DNA from: Candidatus Marithrix sp. Canyon 246
GTDB lineage: Bacteria; Pseudomonadota; Gammaproteobacteria; Beggiatoales; Beggiatoaceae
Assembly (NCBI RefSeq): GCF_001723685.1
Contig: NZ_MCBX01000044.1
Coordinates: forward strand, 62,001 to 126,000
Direction of reading: 5' to 3'
DNA length: 64,000 bases
Shown here: piece by piece, positions 1 through 9,153 of the stretch
Layout: the number at the start of each line of letters is the position of its first letter
Numbering within the stretch: position 1 is the first letter of the stretch
Notes under the pieces: generated by a model
Told to the model about the DNA's origin: nothing
What the model saw: only the letters and a program-made list of their open reading frames with translations
The model's database searches: none
Made by a program: the position numbers and the translations under genes

Positions 1-714
1 CAGGTTGTTAGTCGTGAGACTGCAATTTTATGTGGTATTGCGTGGTTTAATGAGGTTTTTAAGCAGCTTAATAGTAACATAGAAATTATTTGGTATGTTA
101 AAGATGGTGATGAGATTAAGTCTAATCAAAAATTATGTGATTTAGAAGGATCAGCACGCGATTTATTAACTGGTGAACGTACTGCTTTGAATTTTATACA
201 GTTACTTTCTGGCACTGCTACTCAGGCACATGAGTATGTTAAAGCGGCTAGAAATGCTGTAGTTTTAGATACTCGTAAAACTATACCGGGTTTGCGTAAG
301 GCGCAGAAGTATGCGGTGGTTTGTGGTGGTGCTAAAAATCATCGTATGGGTTTGTATGATGCTTTTTTGATTAAGGAGAATCATATTTTTGCGGCTGGTT
401 CAATTGAGAAGGCTGTTACGGCTGCTCGACAATTAGTAGCAAATTTAAGCATAGAGGTTGAAGTAGAAACTTTGGATGAGCTTAAAGATGCTTTGCGAGC
501 TGGTGCTGATATTGTTTTATTAGATAATTTTAGTTTGGTTCAATTAGAAGAGGCTGTTGCTATTACGCAAGGTAAGGCTAAATTAGAGGCTTCTGGTGGA
601 GTGAACTTAGAAACTATAAGGGCTATTGCTAATACAGGTGTTGATTTTATTTCTGTTGGAGCAATAACTAAAGATGTTAAGGCTATTGATTTATCTATGC
701 GTTTTTTATCATGA
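1..714 (+). CDS. nadC: Nicotinate-nucleotide pyrophosphorylase, 5' end missing
   Basis: Quinolinate phosphoribosyltransferase of de novo NAD synthesis: quinolinate plus PRPP gives nicotinate mononucleotide and CO2. The reading frame is open from base 1, so the gene begins outside the window; 237 codons are visible, and about 50 N-terminal residues are missing compared with the usual length near 285-297. Visible family motifs are GERTALNF, LDTRKTIPGLR, the GGAKNHRMGL stretch, LLDNF, EASGG and ISVGAIT, which form the substrate and PRPP sites of the alpha/beta barrel. The TTG at 187 opens an in-frame internal segment and is not the start. The stop overlaps the next gene (ATGA). Confidence 0.96.
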   Translation, partial: QVVSRETAILCGIAWFNEVFKQLNSNIEIIWYVKDGDEIKSNQKLCDLEGSARDLLTGERTALNFIQLLSGTATQAHEYVKAARNAVVLDTRKTIPGLRKAQKYAVVCGGAKNHRMGLYDAFLIKENHIFAAGSIEKAVTAARQLVANLSIEVEVETLDELKDALRAGADIVLLDNFSLVQLEEAVAITQGKAKLEASGGVNLETIRAIANTGVDFISVGAITKDVKAIDLSMRFLS

Positions 715-1130
715 ATTGGAAAGAATTAACATTGACATCACAGTATAAAGCTGCGGTTGCAATTCAAAGTGAATTACAACAAGGGCATATTCAGGAGTCA
801 GAAATTGGTATTGAGGAGTTGATAGAAGCTTTGTCACGTTCAGATAAAAGGGCTTTAAAAAGCCAGTTAATTAGATTGATGATGCACGTTATTAAATGGC
901 TAATTCAACCACAATATCGATCACGCAGTTGGTTATTAACAATTGAAAATGCAAGAATTGAAATTGAAGGGCTTCTTGAAGATGAGCCACATTTAAAGCC
1001 TGAAGTTGATCGTATCTGGATTAAGTGTTTTAATCAGGCTATTCGTCTTGCAAAAAAAGAAACTGGCATTAAACCTAATATCAGTGAATTATCATTAGAA
1101 GATGTGTTTAAAAAAGATTATAATCTTTAA
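711..1130 (+). CDS. DUF29 family protein
   Basis: Small soluble protein of 139 aa with the features of the DUF29 family: a helical N-terminus, a central basic and aromatic segment (RSRSWLLTIENAR) and the acidic IEGLLEDEP motif. The family is common in cyanobacteria and filamentous gammaproteobacteria and has no established function. It starts inside the nadC stop (ATGA overlap), so the two are probably translated from one message. No signal peptide or membrane segment is visible. Confidence 0.75.
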   Translation: MNWKELTLTSQYKAAVAIQSELQQGHIQESEIGIEELIEALSRSDKRALKSQLIRLMMHVIKWLIQPQYRSRSWLLTIENARIEIEGLLEDEPHLKPEVDRIWIKCFNQAIRLAKKETGIKPNISELSLEDVFKKDYNL

Positions 1131-1132
1131 GC

Positions 1133-1414
1133 TTATCCAGCTAATAATAAACTCCCTTGATTAGGTGTAGCAATTTCTACAGCTTCGCCTAAATTTAACC
1201 GTGTGAGCTGAGGTGCATACACGGTTTTTTCAATATCATTTTCTATAATTTTATATGGTTTTAGTTGAAGCCGATGTAGAAATCCATTAATTCTGCCAAT
1301 GAATGTAAGTGCTTGAGCATACATTTCTTCTCCAAGATGTTCATAAGCTTTTAATAAATTGTCAACATCTGCTATTGGATGTTTTGGAAAGCCAGATAGA
1401 TATATATATTCCAT
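1133..1414 (-). CDS. Small protein of unknown family, downstream tandem paralog
   Basis: A 93-aa protein I do not recognise. It is clearly a paralog of its upstream neighbour: both begin M-(E/K)-Y-(I/F)-YLS, then share PIADxDNLL, a YExLG motif, FIG(R/K)I(N/D)G and LHRLxL at matching positions. This copy has an additional C-terminal tail of about ten residues. It ends 2 bp from the convergent DUF29 gene. No signal peptide, membrane segment or metal motif is visible. Its partner is 15 bp upstream, so the two are probably one transcript. Confidence 0.6.
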   Translation of the reverse strand: MEYIYLSGFPKHPIADVDNLLKAYEHLGEEMYAQALTFIGRINGFLHRLQLKPYKIIENDIEKTVYAPQLTRLNLGEAVEIATPNQGSLLLAG

Positions 1415-1429
1415 ATAATTTCTCCTATT

Positions 1430-1678
1430 TTAAATATATGTTATAGATTCTGTTTGTTTTAATTTTGTTATTTCTGGAAAAAATATTGTTTTTTTGCCTT
1501 TATTATTTATAATATCAAATGCCTCAAGTTCCAATCGGTGTAAAATGCCATCTATTTTACCTATAAATCTAATATTTTTTTTATTTATTTCTTTTCCTAG
1601 ATATTCATAATTATCTAGTAAGTTATCCATATCAGCTATTGGCATATTTGGGTATTCAGAAAGATAAAAGTATTTCAT
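1430..1678 (-). CDS. Small protein of unknown family, upstream tandem paralog
   Basis: An 82-aa protein, first of a tandem pair with the gene at 1133-1414, sharing the YLS, PIADMDNLL, YEYLG and FIGKIDGILHRL motifs. Its start is supported by a good ribosome site (GAGGAA) upstream on the minus strand. It is divergent from the carbonic anhydrase gene with only 50 bp between starts. The composition is lysine- and isoleucine-rich. Function unknown. Confidence 0.6.
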   Translation of the reverse strand: MKYFYLSEYPNMPIADMDNLLDNYEYLGKEINKKNIRFIGKIDGILHRLELEAFDIINNKGKKTIFFPEITKLKQTESITYI

Positions 1679-1728
1679 TTTTTTAGTTCCTCAAATTATT
1701 TATATATGATATAAGCAAAGGATATTCC

Positions 1729-2373
1729 ATGTTAAATCAGAATAAAAACAATTATTTAAGTCAGTTATTTGCTAATAATAACGCTTGGAAAAATCAAATT
1801 ACAGCTAAGGATCCTGATTTTTTTCTGGGTTTGTCGCGTTTACAGTCTCCTGAATATTTATGGATAGGTTGTTCTGATAGTCGTGTTCCAGCGAATGATA
1901 TTGTAGGTTTGAAACCGGGGGAGTTATTTGTACATCGTAATATCGCTAATATGGTTCATTCTAGTGATATGAATTGTTTAACAGTTCTAAAATATTCCAT
2001 TGATGTATTAAGGGTTAAACATATTATTGTAACTGGTCATTATGGTTGTGGGGGTATAAAGGCAGCTTTGGAAGGAGGTAATTCAGATATAATTGATAAT
2101 TGGTTATCTCCAATTAATAAATGCTATAAGCGTCATAAACAAAAATTAGACCAGTTAGATGCTGAGGAACGAGTAGATAAGTTGTGTGAATTGAATGTTA
2201 TTGAGCAAGTTTATAATGTTTGTCAAATACAAGCTGTGAAGAATGCTTGGAAGGATGAGCGTAGTTTGACTGTGCATGGTTGGATTTATGGATTAAAGGA
2301 TGGTAAATTACATGATTTGGGTGTCACTATAAATAGTTTAGAACAGGCTGATGAATTATTTGATTTAAAATAA
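1729..2373 (+). CDS. can: Beta-class carbonic anhydrase
   Basis: Zinc enzyme that interconverts CO2 and bicarbonate in the cytoplasm. At 214 aa it matches the Can/CynT family length. The zinc ligands and catalytic dyad are visible: Cys48, Asp50 and Arg52 in the CSDSR motif, and His104 and Cys107 in GHYGCGG. The start is preceded by AAGGA. It stands alone, divergent from the small paralog pair; in a carbon-fixing or bicarbonate-requiring sulfur oxidiser it would supply HCO3- for carboxylases, which is inference. Confidence 0.95.
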   Translation: MLNQNKNNYLSQLFANNNAWKNQITAKDPDFFLGLSRLQSPEYLWIGCSDSRVPANDIVGLKPGELFVHRNIANMVHSSDMNCLTVLKYSIDVLRVKHIIVTGHYGCGGIKAALEGGNSDIIDNWLSPINKCYKRHKQKLDQLDAEERVDKLCELNVIEQVYNVCQIQAVKNAWKDERSLTVHGWIYGLKDGKLHDLGVTINSLEQADELFDLK

Positions 2374-2433
2374 TCTATTATGTTAGTATTTCCATATAGA
2401 ATATATATATTATTTTAATTAGGGTCTTATTTT

Positions 2434-3543
2434 ATGAAACATCATGTCTTATTTTATATAACACTATTCATGTTGTTATATGAGTCTGCATTTAGTGCAG
2501 AAAATTTTAAATTTCAATTGTATAAAAATGCCGCTATTAAACATGATGAGGTAGCGGCTCAATTTGAATTAGCTAATGCTTATTATACTGGTAAAGGTGT
2601 AACTAAAAATATTGATAAAGCAATAAAATGGTATCGTAAAGTTGCTGCAAAAGGTTATGCTGTTGCACAACATAATTTAGGTGTTATTTATCGAGTGCGA
2701 GAAGATTATTTGAAAGCGGCTAAATGGTATCGTAAGGCAGCAGAGCAAGGTGATGTTCGCGCTCAAAATAATTTAGCTGATTTATATATGAAGGGTTTAG
2801 GATTTTCTGTAGATAAAATAGAAGCTATAAAATGGTATGGAAAGGCTGCGGAAAAAGGTTATAAGGTAGCGCAATATAATTTGGGTGTTGTTTATTATTA
2901 TGGAGATGGTATTAATAAAAATTATATTCAAGCTTTTAATTGGTATCGTAAAGCGGCTGAACAGAATCATGCTGAGGCTCAGTATTATGTTGGGCTTGCT
3001 TATACTCAAGGTAAAGGTGTCGCCCAGAATAATAGTAAGGCTATTGAATGGTATAAGAAATCAGCTGCACAAGGTGTGTTAAAAGCTCAACAAGCTTGGA
3101 TCAAATATCAGGAATATAAAAAAACTCCTATAGTAAAAAAAGTAGCACCAAAAACCACTTTTATTGCTAAACCATTATTAAATATTAATATTCCACCTTT
3201 ACCATCTTCTCATAAAGTCGCGCCTTCATCCAGAATTTCTATGTTTTATGTTCGTCAGCAAGATAGAACTTTTGTTAAAAATATAGCGTCTTATTTAAGA
3301 GGTAAGGTTTATAAAGTTGATGCTGTGAAAAATGTTAGAATTAAAAATTCTAGCACAGAAAGATGGGATATTCGTTATTATGGTGAGAGAAAAGCGGCAC
3401 GACAATTACAGCAAGATATTCAACATTATATGAAGGATGATTATCGTAAAATTAGATTAAGAAATTTTAGTTATTTAAGAGCTAAGAATCCTCGTGTTAG
3501 AAAAGATAGAATTGAAGTATGGATTATAAATCCAACGAAATAA
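2434..3543 (+). CDS. Secreted Sel1-repeat protein with unknown C-terminal domain
   Basis: A 369-aa protein with an N-terminal signal peptide (hydrophobic segment ending near SAFSA, about residue 21). Residues about 40-225 hold five Sel1-like repeats, each with the A-x-x-x-L-(G/A)-x-x-Y and (A/W)WY(R/G)KAA(E/A)xG pattern; one repeat is shortened. Sel1 repeats form helical solenoids for protein-protein contacts. A proline- and lysine-rich linker leads to a basic C-terminal domain of about 105 residues (from near SRISMFYV), which resembles small alpha/beta periplasmic domains but is not assigned. Probably periplasmic. Confidence 0.8.
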   Translation: MKHHVLFYITLFMLLYESAFSAENFKFQLYKNAAIKHDEVAAQFELANAYYTGKGVTKNIDKAIKWYRKVAAKGYAVAQHNLGVIYRVREDYLKAAKWYRKAAEQGDVRAQNNLADLYMKGLGFSVDKIEAIKWYGKAAEKGYKVAQYNLGVVYYYGDGINKNYIQAFNWYRKAAEQNHAEAQYYVGLAYTQGKGVAQNNSKAIEWYKKSAAQGVLKAQQAWIKYQEYKKTPIVKKVAPKTTFIAKPLLNINIPPLPSSHKVAPSSRISMFYVRQQDRTFVKNIASYLRGKVYKVDAVKNVRIKNSSTERWDIRYYGERKAARQLQQDIQHYMKDDYRKIRLRNFSYLRAKNPRVRKDRIEVWIINPTK

Positions 3544-3606
3544 TTGTTTATGGTATTTTTTTTGCCATATTCTTTTAATATAATTCATACTTAGGAGTCA
3601 TTAATA

Positions 3607-6366
3607 ATGTTGATAAATAAATTTAAAGGAAGATGGTACTTAGGAGGTTTGTTATACATGATTAGTATAACTGCTTATCCTGCTTATCAAATTAATATTG
3701 ATGGAAATATAACACCCTGTGCAAAAACTGACTTCGCTGAAAAATGTAACGAATTAGAAGATTTTTTTCATTTGCCTTTTGATACTCCTTCAAAACCAGT
3801 GTCGTTTCGCGCTGCAACTATTAATAAATATGACACTATCACAATAGATGGTGATTTAAGTGATTGGAAGGCTAATGAGCGTATTAATTTGCCTTTGGAT
3901 CGCCCTCCATATTTGGCTTCAGATGATATACTTTATGGTAAGTATGTGAATACTCCTGAACCTAGTTATGTTATTGCTTTGACAGCAAGTAAAGTTGCTA
4001 TTGGTGATAATACTACTTTTTGGTTGAATGTTGATAAGGATGCTAAAACTGGTAAACAAGTTTGGGATCAATATGGTGGTGCAGAATATTTTGTTAATGT
4101 TACTGATGATCCTAATAATGCTGAGAATAAGAATCAACCTCATCTGTATAATAATAAGTTTGAATGGAAAGGTTCTTTAACTCACGCATATAATGCAGAT
4201 CGTAGCATTATTGAATTTGTTATACCAATAGCTTCTATGCCTTCAGCTTCTGCGATTGAACAAGTCGGTATGTTGATTGATATTAATGATGATGTGGTTT
4301 TCTTTCCGGGTAATTATCCTAGTGGTGGACAATTTACTATTGTTAATGTAGCCGAAGTGTTACCTGTAAGAACTGATTTTAGTAAACGTGTTGGTATTGT
4401 TTTTAGTAATAGTACTTTAAATAATTTTTATAATCTGAAAGCTTATTCTCAATTATTTATGTCACTTCAGCATCAGGCTATGATGGCTGGTATTCCATTT
4501 GATTTGTTATCTGAGTCTGATTTAACTGATTTAAACAAGTTGGTTAATTATGATGCTTTGATTTTTCCTTATTTTTCTAATGTCAAAAAGGCTGATTTAG
4601 CAAAAATTACTGATGTTTTATATAAAGCGGTTTATAACTATAATATAGGTATTATTACTGCTGGTGATTTATTAACTAATTATGATGATGGTAGTAGTGT
4701 TGAAGGTGATTCATATCGTAATATGAAGCGTCTGCTTGGGGTTGGCAGAGTAGATGGCGAGGGTCCTGTTGCTAGTATTAAGGTTTATGCTGATGATATT
4801 AAACATCCTATGATGAAAGCTTATAAGGAACAGGAGCTAATATTTAATTATAAGGATCATTGGTATAATTATTTTGAACCTGTAAAGGGTCAAACTGTAA
4901 ATGTGCTTGCATCTCAAACTGTGACTGGTAGCAAAGCTGCTACTTATAAAGCTGTTATGGCTAGTGAAACTGGTGGACGTAATGTGCATTTTGCTACTAT
5001 TGAATATTTGGGTGATGATAATTTAGTTTGGCAGGCTTTGCAATGGATTATTTATGGTGATCAAACTTCTGTTGGGTTAAAAATGGGACGTTATAAGAGT
5101 TTGTTTGTGGCTCGTAATGATATGGATCAAGCAATGGAACATGATCAAATTCCTAATATTCATGTACCTCTTTTAGATTTATTAAAAAAATGGAAAACTG
5201 ATTATAATTTTGTTGGTTCTTATTTTTTAGATATTGGTAATCGACCAACACGAGGATTATATACAGATTGGAATGTTTCTGCGCCATTGTATAAGCAATA
5301 TGTTGAAATTGGTAATGAAATAGGTACACATTCTTGGACACATCCACATTTTACTGATGTATTGGCTCCCAGTGAAATTGAATTTGAATTCAATCAATCT
5401 ATGAATGAAATTGTCACTAATATGTCTGATAATACTTGGCGAGGTCAAAAAATACGAGGTGCTGCTGTACCGGGTGCTCCAGAAAGTGAAAAAACAGCTA
5501 AGGAGATAGGTCAATATTTGGATTATTTATCAGGTGGTTATTCAGGTCGTGGTGCTGGTTATCCTAGTGCATTTGGTTATTTAAGTCCTGAGTCTAAGAA
5601 AGTTTATCTTAGTCCTAATATGAGTTTTGATTTTACTTTGATTGAATTTGGTGTACCTGTTGGTAATCCTCCTGTTCCTGTACCATTAACTGCTGATGAA
5701 GCAATTTTGCATTGGCAAAATGAGTATGCTGCTTTAACACGTCATGCTAATTTACCTATTCTTCATTGGCCTTGGCATGATTATGGTCCAACTGTTAGTG
5801 CTGATCCAGTCACTGGCTCTGGATATACTGTTGAAATGTTTGATAGTACTCTTGCTATGGCTTTTAATGATTTTACTGAATTTACAACTTCAGCAGATTT
5901 AGCTCAGCGTATTGAAACTTTCAAAGATGTTAAGCTTTCGATAAATAGAGAAAATGCTGTTATTACTGCTAAAGTAGATAGTCATAATGTTGGTAAATTT
6001 GCTTTAGAAGTAGGATTGGCAGAAGGGCAAGTCATTAAAAATGTAGTAAATTGGTATGCTTATAATCAGGATAAGGTGTTTCTGGTAAATGATGGTCGTA
6101 GTTATAGCATTGAATTAGGTAGCACACAAGATGTAGTAACTCATATAGAATATCTACCAATGCGTGCTAAATTAATTTCTGTAACTGGTAACGGTACTAC
6201 TTTAGATTATACTTTTGAGGGAGAAGGTACTGTTTGCGTAGCAGTTGGAGATCCTCAACAATTTAACTTTATCGGTGCTGATAGTGTTAATAATAATCCG
6301 GGTGAATGCGTTCAAATGAAGTTTGATCAATTTGGTACGCATACAGCTAGTGTAGTTGCTAAATAA
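3607..6366 (+). CDS. Large secreted protein: sugar-binding-like domain plus polysaccharide deacetylase-like domain
   Basis: A 919-aa exported protein; AGGAG precedes the ATG and the N-terminus has a signal-like hydrophobic segment. From about residue 80 a beta domain opens with ITIDGDLSDW, typical of CBM9/DOMON-like carbohydrate-binding modules. Residues about 255-490 resemble the glutamine-amidotransferase-like trimerisation domain seen in some glycosidases (RVGIVFSNS, LIFPYFSN). Residues about 495-770 resemble a NodB-like deacetylase: ARNDMDQ near the start, and H575-S-W-T-H579 as the metal-binding HxxxH. A beta-rich C-terminus follows. Likely acts on an extracellular polysaccharide; substrate unknown. 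Confidence 0.65.
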   Translation: MLINKFKGRWYLGGLLYMISITAYPAYQINIDGNITPCAKTDFAEKCNELEDFFHLPFDTPSKPVSFRAATINKYDTITIDGDLSDWKANERINLPLDRPPYLASDDILYGKYVNTPEPSYVIALTASKVAIGDNTTFWLNVDKDAKTGKQVWDQYGGAEYFVNVTDDPNNAENKNQPHLYNNKFEWKGSLTHAYNADRSIIEFVIPIASMPSASAIEQVGMLIDINDDVVFFPGNYPSGGQFTIVNVAEVLPVRTDFSKRVGIVFSNSTLNNFYNLKAYSQLFMSLQHQAMMAGIPFDLLSESDLTDLNKLVNYDALIFPYFSNVKKADLAKITDVLYKAVYNYNIGIITAGDLLTNYDDGSSVEGDSYRNMKRLLGVGRVDGEGPVASIKVYADDIKHPMMKAYKEQELIFNYKDHWYNYFEPVKGQTVNVLASQTVTGSKAATYKAVMASETGGRNVHFATIEYLGDDNLVWQALQWIIYGDQTSVGLKMGRYKSLFVARNDMDQAMEHDQIPNIHVPLLDLLKKWKTDYNFVGSYFLDIGNRPTRGLYTDWNVSAPLYKQYVEIGNEIGTHSWTHPHFTDVLAPSEIEFEFNQSMNEIVTNMSDNTWRGQKIRGAAVPGAPESEKTAKEIGQYLDYLSGGYSGRGAGYPSAFGYLSPESKKVYLSPNMSFDFTLIEFGVPVGNPPVPVPLTADEAILHWQNEYAALTRHANLPILHWPWHDYGPTVSADPVTGSGYTVEMFDSTLAMAFNDFTEFTTSADLAQRIETFKDVKLSINRENAVITAKVDSHNVGKFALEVGLAEGQVIKNVVNWYAYNQDKVFLVNDGRSYSIELGSTQDVVTHIEYLPMRAKLISVTGNGTTLDYTFEGEGTVCVAVGDPQQFNFIGADSVNNNPGECVQMKFDQFGTHTASVVAK

Positions 6367-6373
6367 CCATTTA

Positions 6374-7882
6374 TTAAAAATTTTGTAATTTTATATTATA
6401 AATTTTAATACGATAAGCAATTTGACGTGGTGTCATATTTAATAGTCTTGCAGCTTTCGCTTGTACCCATCCGGCTTGTTGCAAGGCTGCAATTACACGT
6501 TCTGGTTCTTCTAATGTTATATCATTAAAGTTAGTTTCCTGAATATTTTCATTCTTGAATGATTTTTTTATTTCAGTATCAATGCAATTATCTTCTGACA
6601 TAATTGCAGCGCGTTCTAAACAATTTTCCAATTCTCGTACATTACCTGACCAATTATGACGCATTAAAATACGAATTGCATTTTCTGTAATGTTTAATTT
6701 ACGATTTTGTTTTTTAGCAAGTTTTTTGATTAAAAATTTCGATAATTCTGGAATGTCTTCAATGCGTTCTCGTAATGGTGGTAATGTAATTGGTATGACA
6801 TTTAAGCGATAGTATAAGTCTTCGCGAAATTTTCCTGCTTTTACTTGTGTTTCTAAATCTACATGAGTGGCTGTAATAAAACGTACATCTACTTTTATAG
6901 TGCGATTACCGCCAACTCTTTCTAATTCGCCTTCTTGTAATACTCGTAATAATTTGGCTTGGAACTTTGGAGAAATATCACCAATTTCATCTAAAAATAA
7001 TGTTCCTTTATTAGCTCGTTCAAATCGCCCTTTATATTGTTGAGTAGCTCCGGTAAAGGCTCCTTTTTCATGTCCAAATAATTCTGATTCTAATAAGTTT
7101 TCAGGTAGTGAGGCGCAATTAAGTTTGATAAAGTCATTGTTATGACGGGGGGAGTTGTAATGTATTGCATGAGCTATCAATTCTTTACCGGTTCCAGATT
7201 CGCCACGAATTAATACTGTGGTATCCCATTTAGCTACTTGTCGTACTAATTCAAATACACGTTTCATAGCTGTAGAATGACCAATAATGTTTTTTAATCC
7301 ATAATTATTGCTGACTACTCGACGTAAATGATCACGTTGATCAGTTAAGTCGCGCCGCTCACGTTGAATTTGATTAGCTAATCGTACCATTTGTGCAACT
7401 AATTGAGTTACCATTTTCATGAAACGTACACGTTCTTCTAATAAACCGTCGTTGTTAATATTTGGTTGGGCAGTAAAAACTCCTAAAGGTTTTTCTTTTC
7501 CTATAATTATAGGCATACCAATAAAAGGTAAATTAGGATCATAAAGCCCTAAACGCCCTAAAAAACGAGGTTCATCAGCAAGACGTTCCAGAATAAATGG
7601 TTTAGCAGTTTCTAGTATTAAACCAATTACACCTTCTCCGGGTTTGTATTGTACTGTATTAGGTGCGTGTTTATTACCAGAATATACAGCACAAATGGAT
7701 AAAGCTCCATAATCATCACTTAAAGCAACCATACCATAGTGCATACCTGTATAGTCATGTAATACATGTAAGACATTTTGTAGAGTTTCTTTTAAATTAA
7801 AAGAGCGGCTTAATACTTGACCAACTCTAAATAAGGCTTCTAATTCTGCTTCAATTAAAGCTGTACGAACATTTGTTGACAT
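6374..7882 (-). CDS. nifA: NifA, nitrogenase-specific sigma54-dependent activator
   Basis: Activator of nif operons. The 502 residues hold an N-terminal GAF domain (about 15-165), a linker, an AAA+ domain with Walker A GESGTGKE at 227-234 and the sigma54-contacting GAFTGA loop at 274-279, and a C-terminal Fis-type helix-turn-helix whose end ([19 protein letters not shown]) is the NifA signature. A Cys-x11-Cys pair occurs after ENC, but the x19-Cys-x4-Cys part of the oxygen-sensing motif of rhizobial NifA is absent, so control by a NifL-like partner is more likely (inference). It starts directly after the stop of the upstream gene. No nif structural genes are in the window. Confidence 0.9.
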   Translation of the reverse strand: MSTNVRTALIEAELEALFRVGQVLSRSFNLKETLQNVLHVLHDYTGMHYGMVALSDDYGALSICAVYSGNKHAPNTVQYKPGEGVIGLILETAKPFILERLADEPRFLGRLGLYDPNLPFIGMPIIIGKEKPLGVFTAQPNINNDGLLEERVRFMKMVTQLVAQMVRLANQIQRERRDLTDQRDHLRRVVSNNYGLKNIIGHSTAMKRVFELVRQVAKWDTTVLIRGESGTGKELIAHAIHYNSPRHNNDFIKLNCASLPENLLESELFGHEKGAFTGATQQYKGRFERANKGTLFLDEIGDISPKFQAKLLRVLQEGELERVGGNRTIKVDVRFITATHVDLETQVKAGKFREDLYYRLNVIPITLPPLRERIEDIPELSKFLIKKLAKKQNRKLNITENAIRILMRHNWSGNVRELENCLERAAIMSEDNCIDTEIKKSFKNENIQETNFNDITLEEPERVIAALQQAGWVQAKAARLLNMTPRQIAYRIKIYNIKLQNF

Positions 7883-8674
7883 TTAAAATTTTTTATATAA
7901 TGTTTCTAGTAATTTATCTCTGGTTTTAGATTTTTGACCACTAACTTTGAAAATCACTCTACTTTCATTAATGATGCACTGAATTGAAGCATAATAATTA
8001 TAATTATTTCTTCCAAAAACTCCATCATCATCAAAATCATAATCATTGTAAAAACCGCTGTTTCTTAATGATCGTTCTGCTTGTTGTAAACAGGCACCAC
8101 GACATAATACAGTGAATGTTTCACCTATTGTAAAATTTTTGTGATGTTTATCCTGAAAATTAGTAGTTGTTTTATTTTTAGGCTTAGAAAGACTAAAAAG
8201 TTTTAGTTTTTTAAGTTCTTTTTTTGGTGAGGCTTTTTTTGGTGAGGCTTTTTTTGGTGAGGCTTTTTTTATGATTTTACATTCTTGTACTTTAGGTTTT
8301 TTTGGTACTTTAGGTTTTTTGCGTGTAATACCTCGTTGTTGTAGAATTTTATATCTTATTCTTTCAGCTTTTTGTCTAGCATTTCTTGAAACTTGTGCTG
8401 CTGTTGTGACTATAATTACACCTGAACTTACTAAGCATTTCACTACTGCTTTGTAATGATATGGATTAGTATTTCGATAAGCGGCAAATACTGTGGCTAT
8501 GCGGGCATATGTTTCTATATCTTTAAATCCTTCATTATAAAGTACTTTTTTTGCTGCTGATAAACAAGAATATCTATTAAAAGCTAAATTTTCTGCGACA
8601 CTAACACCTAAATATGGTGGTACTGCAAATACCATTGGTGAAAAAACTAATAAAAATAATATTTTAATTTTCAT
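7883..8674 (-). CDS. Secreted protein with two related Cys-containing domains joined by a lysine-rich repeat linker
   Basis: A 263-aa protein of unknown function with an N-terminal signal peptide (ending near VFA, residue 17). Two halves look homologous: residues about 37-112 and about 194-263 both show CL-x2-A-x4-L-x-N-x-GF, then RN-x-N-Y-x-Y, a second Cys about 45 residues after the first, and a basic helical tail. A linker rich in Lys and Pro with three KKASP repeats separates them; the codons are a 15-bp tandem repeat near 8220-8270. It starts inside the folA stop (ATGA overlap) and ends directly at the nifA start. I know no named family. Confidence 0.65.
   Translation of the reverse strand: MKIKILFLLVFSPMVFAVPPYLGVSVAENLAFNRYSCLSAAKKVLYNEGFKDIETYARIATVFAAYRNTNPYHYKAVVKCLVSSGVIIVTTAAQVSRNARQKAERIRYKILQQRGITRKKPKVPKKPKVQECKIIKKASPKKASPKKASPKKELKKLKLFSLSKPKNKTTTNFQDKHHKNFTIGETFTVLCRGACLQQAERSLRNSGFYNDYDFDDDGVFGRNNYNYYASIQCIINESRVIFKVSGQKSKTRDKLLETLYKKF
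8218..8270 (-). repeat. 15-bp tandem repeat encoding KKASP units
   Basis: The unit GGTGAGGCTTTTTTT occurs three times in tandem on the plus strand, in frame with the minus-strand gene around it, giving three KKASP units followed by KKE. The unit length is a multiple of three, so copy-number change would keep the frame. It contains poly-T tracts prone to slippage. Confidence 0.85.
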
Positions 8675-9153
8675 ATACGTTCTAATATAGAAAAACTATA
8701 GTTATAGGAATTTTTCTGATCTGCTAAATAAGTTTGTTTTTGAATTTCTCGCCATTCAGTTGAGTCATAATTAGGAAAATAAGTATCTCCTATAAATTCT
8801 GCATGTATTCTGGTTATATACATTCGTTGTATTTGTGGTAAAAAAGATTCATATAATTTTGCACCGCCTATTACCACAGATTCATCATAGTCTTTACTAA
8901 ATGACAATATTTCTTTAATAGTGTGCATAACAGTACAATTATCAAGGCTGAAATTTATATTATTAGTTAATACGATATTTAAACGCCCGGGCAAGGCATG
9001 ACCAATTGATTCATATGTTTTACGCCCCATAATTATGGGTTTACCCATTGTAATTTTACGAAAATGTTTTAAATCGGCAGGTAAATGCCAAGGTAAGGCA
9101 TTGTTGTTACCTATTAAACCATTTTCATCGGTTGCTACACATAAATTTAGCAT
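8671..9153 (-). CDS. folA: Dihydrofolate reductase
   Basis: Reduces dihydrofolate to tetrahydrofolate with NADPH. At 160 aa it matches bacterial FolA (159). Visible motifs: the loop GLIGNNNALPWHLPADLKHF with the catalytic Asp in LPAD, the NADPH-binding segment IIMGRKTYESIG, LPGRLNIVL, and VIGGAKLY. The start codon overlaps the stop of the upstream DksA gene by one base, and its own stop overlaps the next start, so it is the second gene of a four-gene overlapping operon ending in nifA. Confidence 0.96.
   Translation of the reverse strand: MLNLCVATDENGLIGNNNALPWHLPADLKHFRKITMGKPIIMGRKTYESIGHALPGRLNIVLTNNINFSLDNCTVMHTIKEILSFSKDYDESVVIGGAKLYESFLPQIQRMYITRIHAEFIGDTYFPNYDSTEWREIQKQTYLADQKNSYNYSFSILERI

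Noticed and set aside
2797-3082. Two ORFs inside the Sel1-repeat gene, one on each strand
   Set aside because: They are frame shadows of the repeat-rich gene, with biased composition (Ile/Leu/Ser) and no family features.
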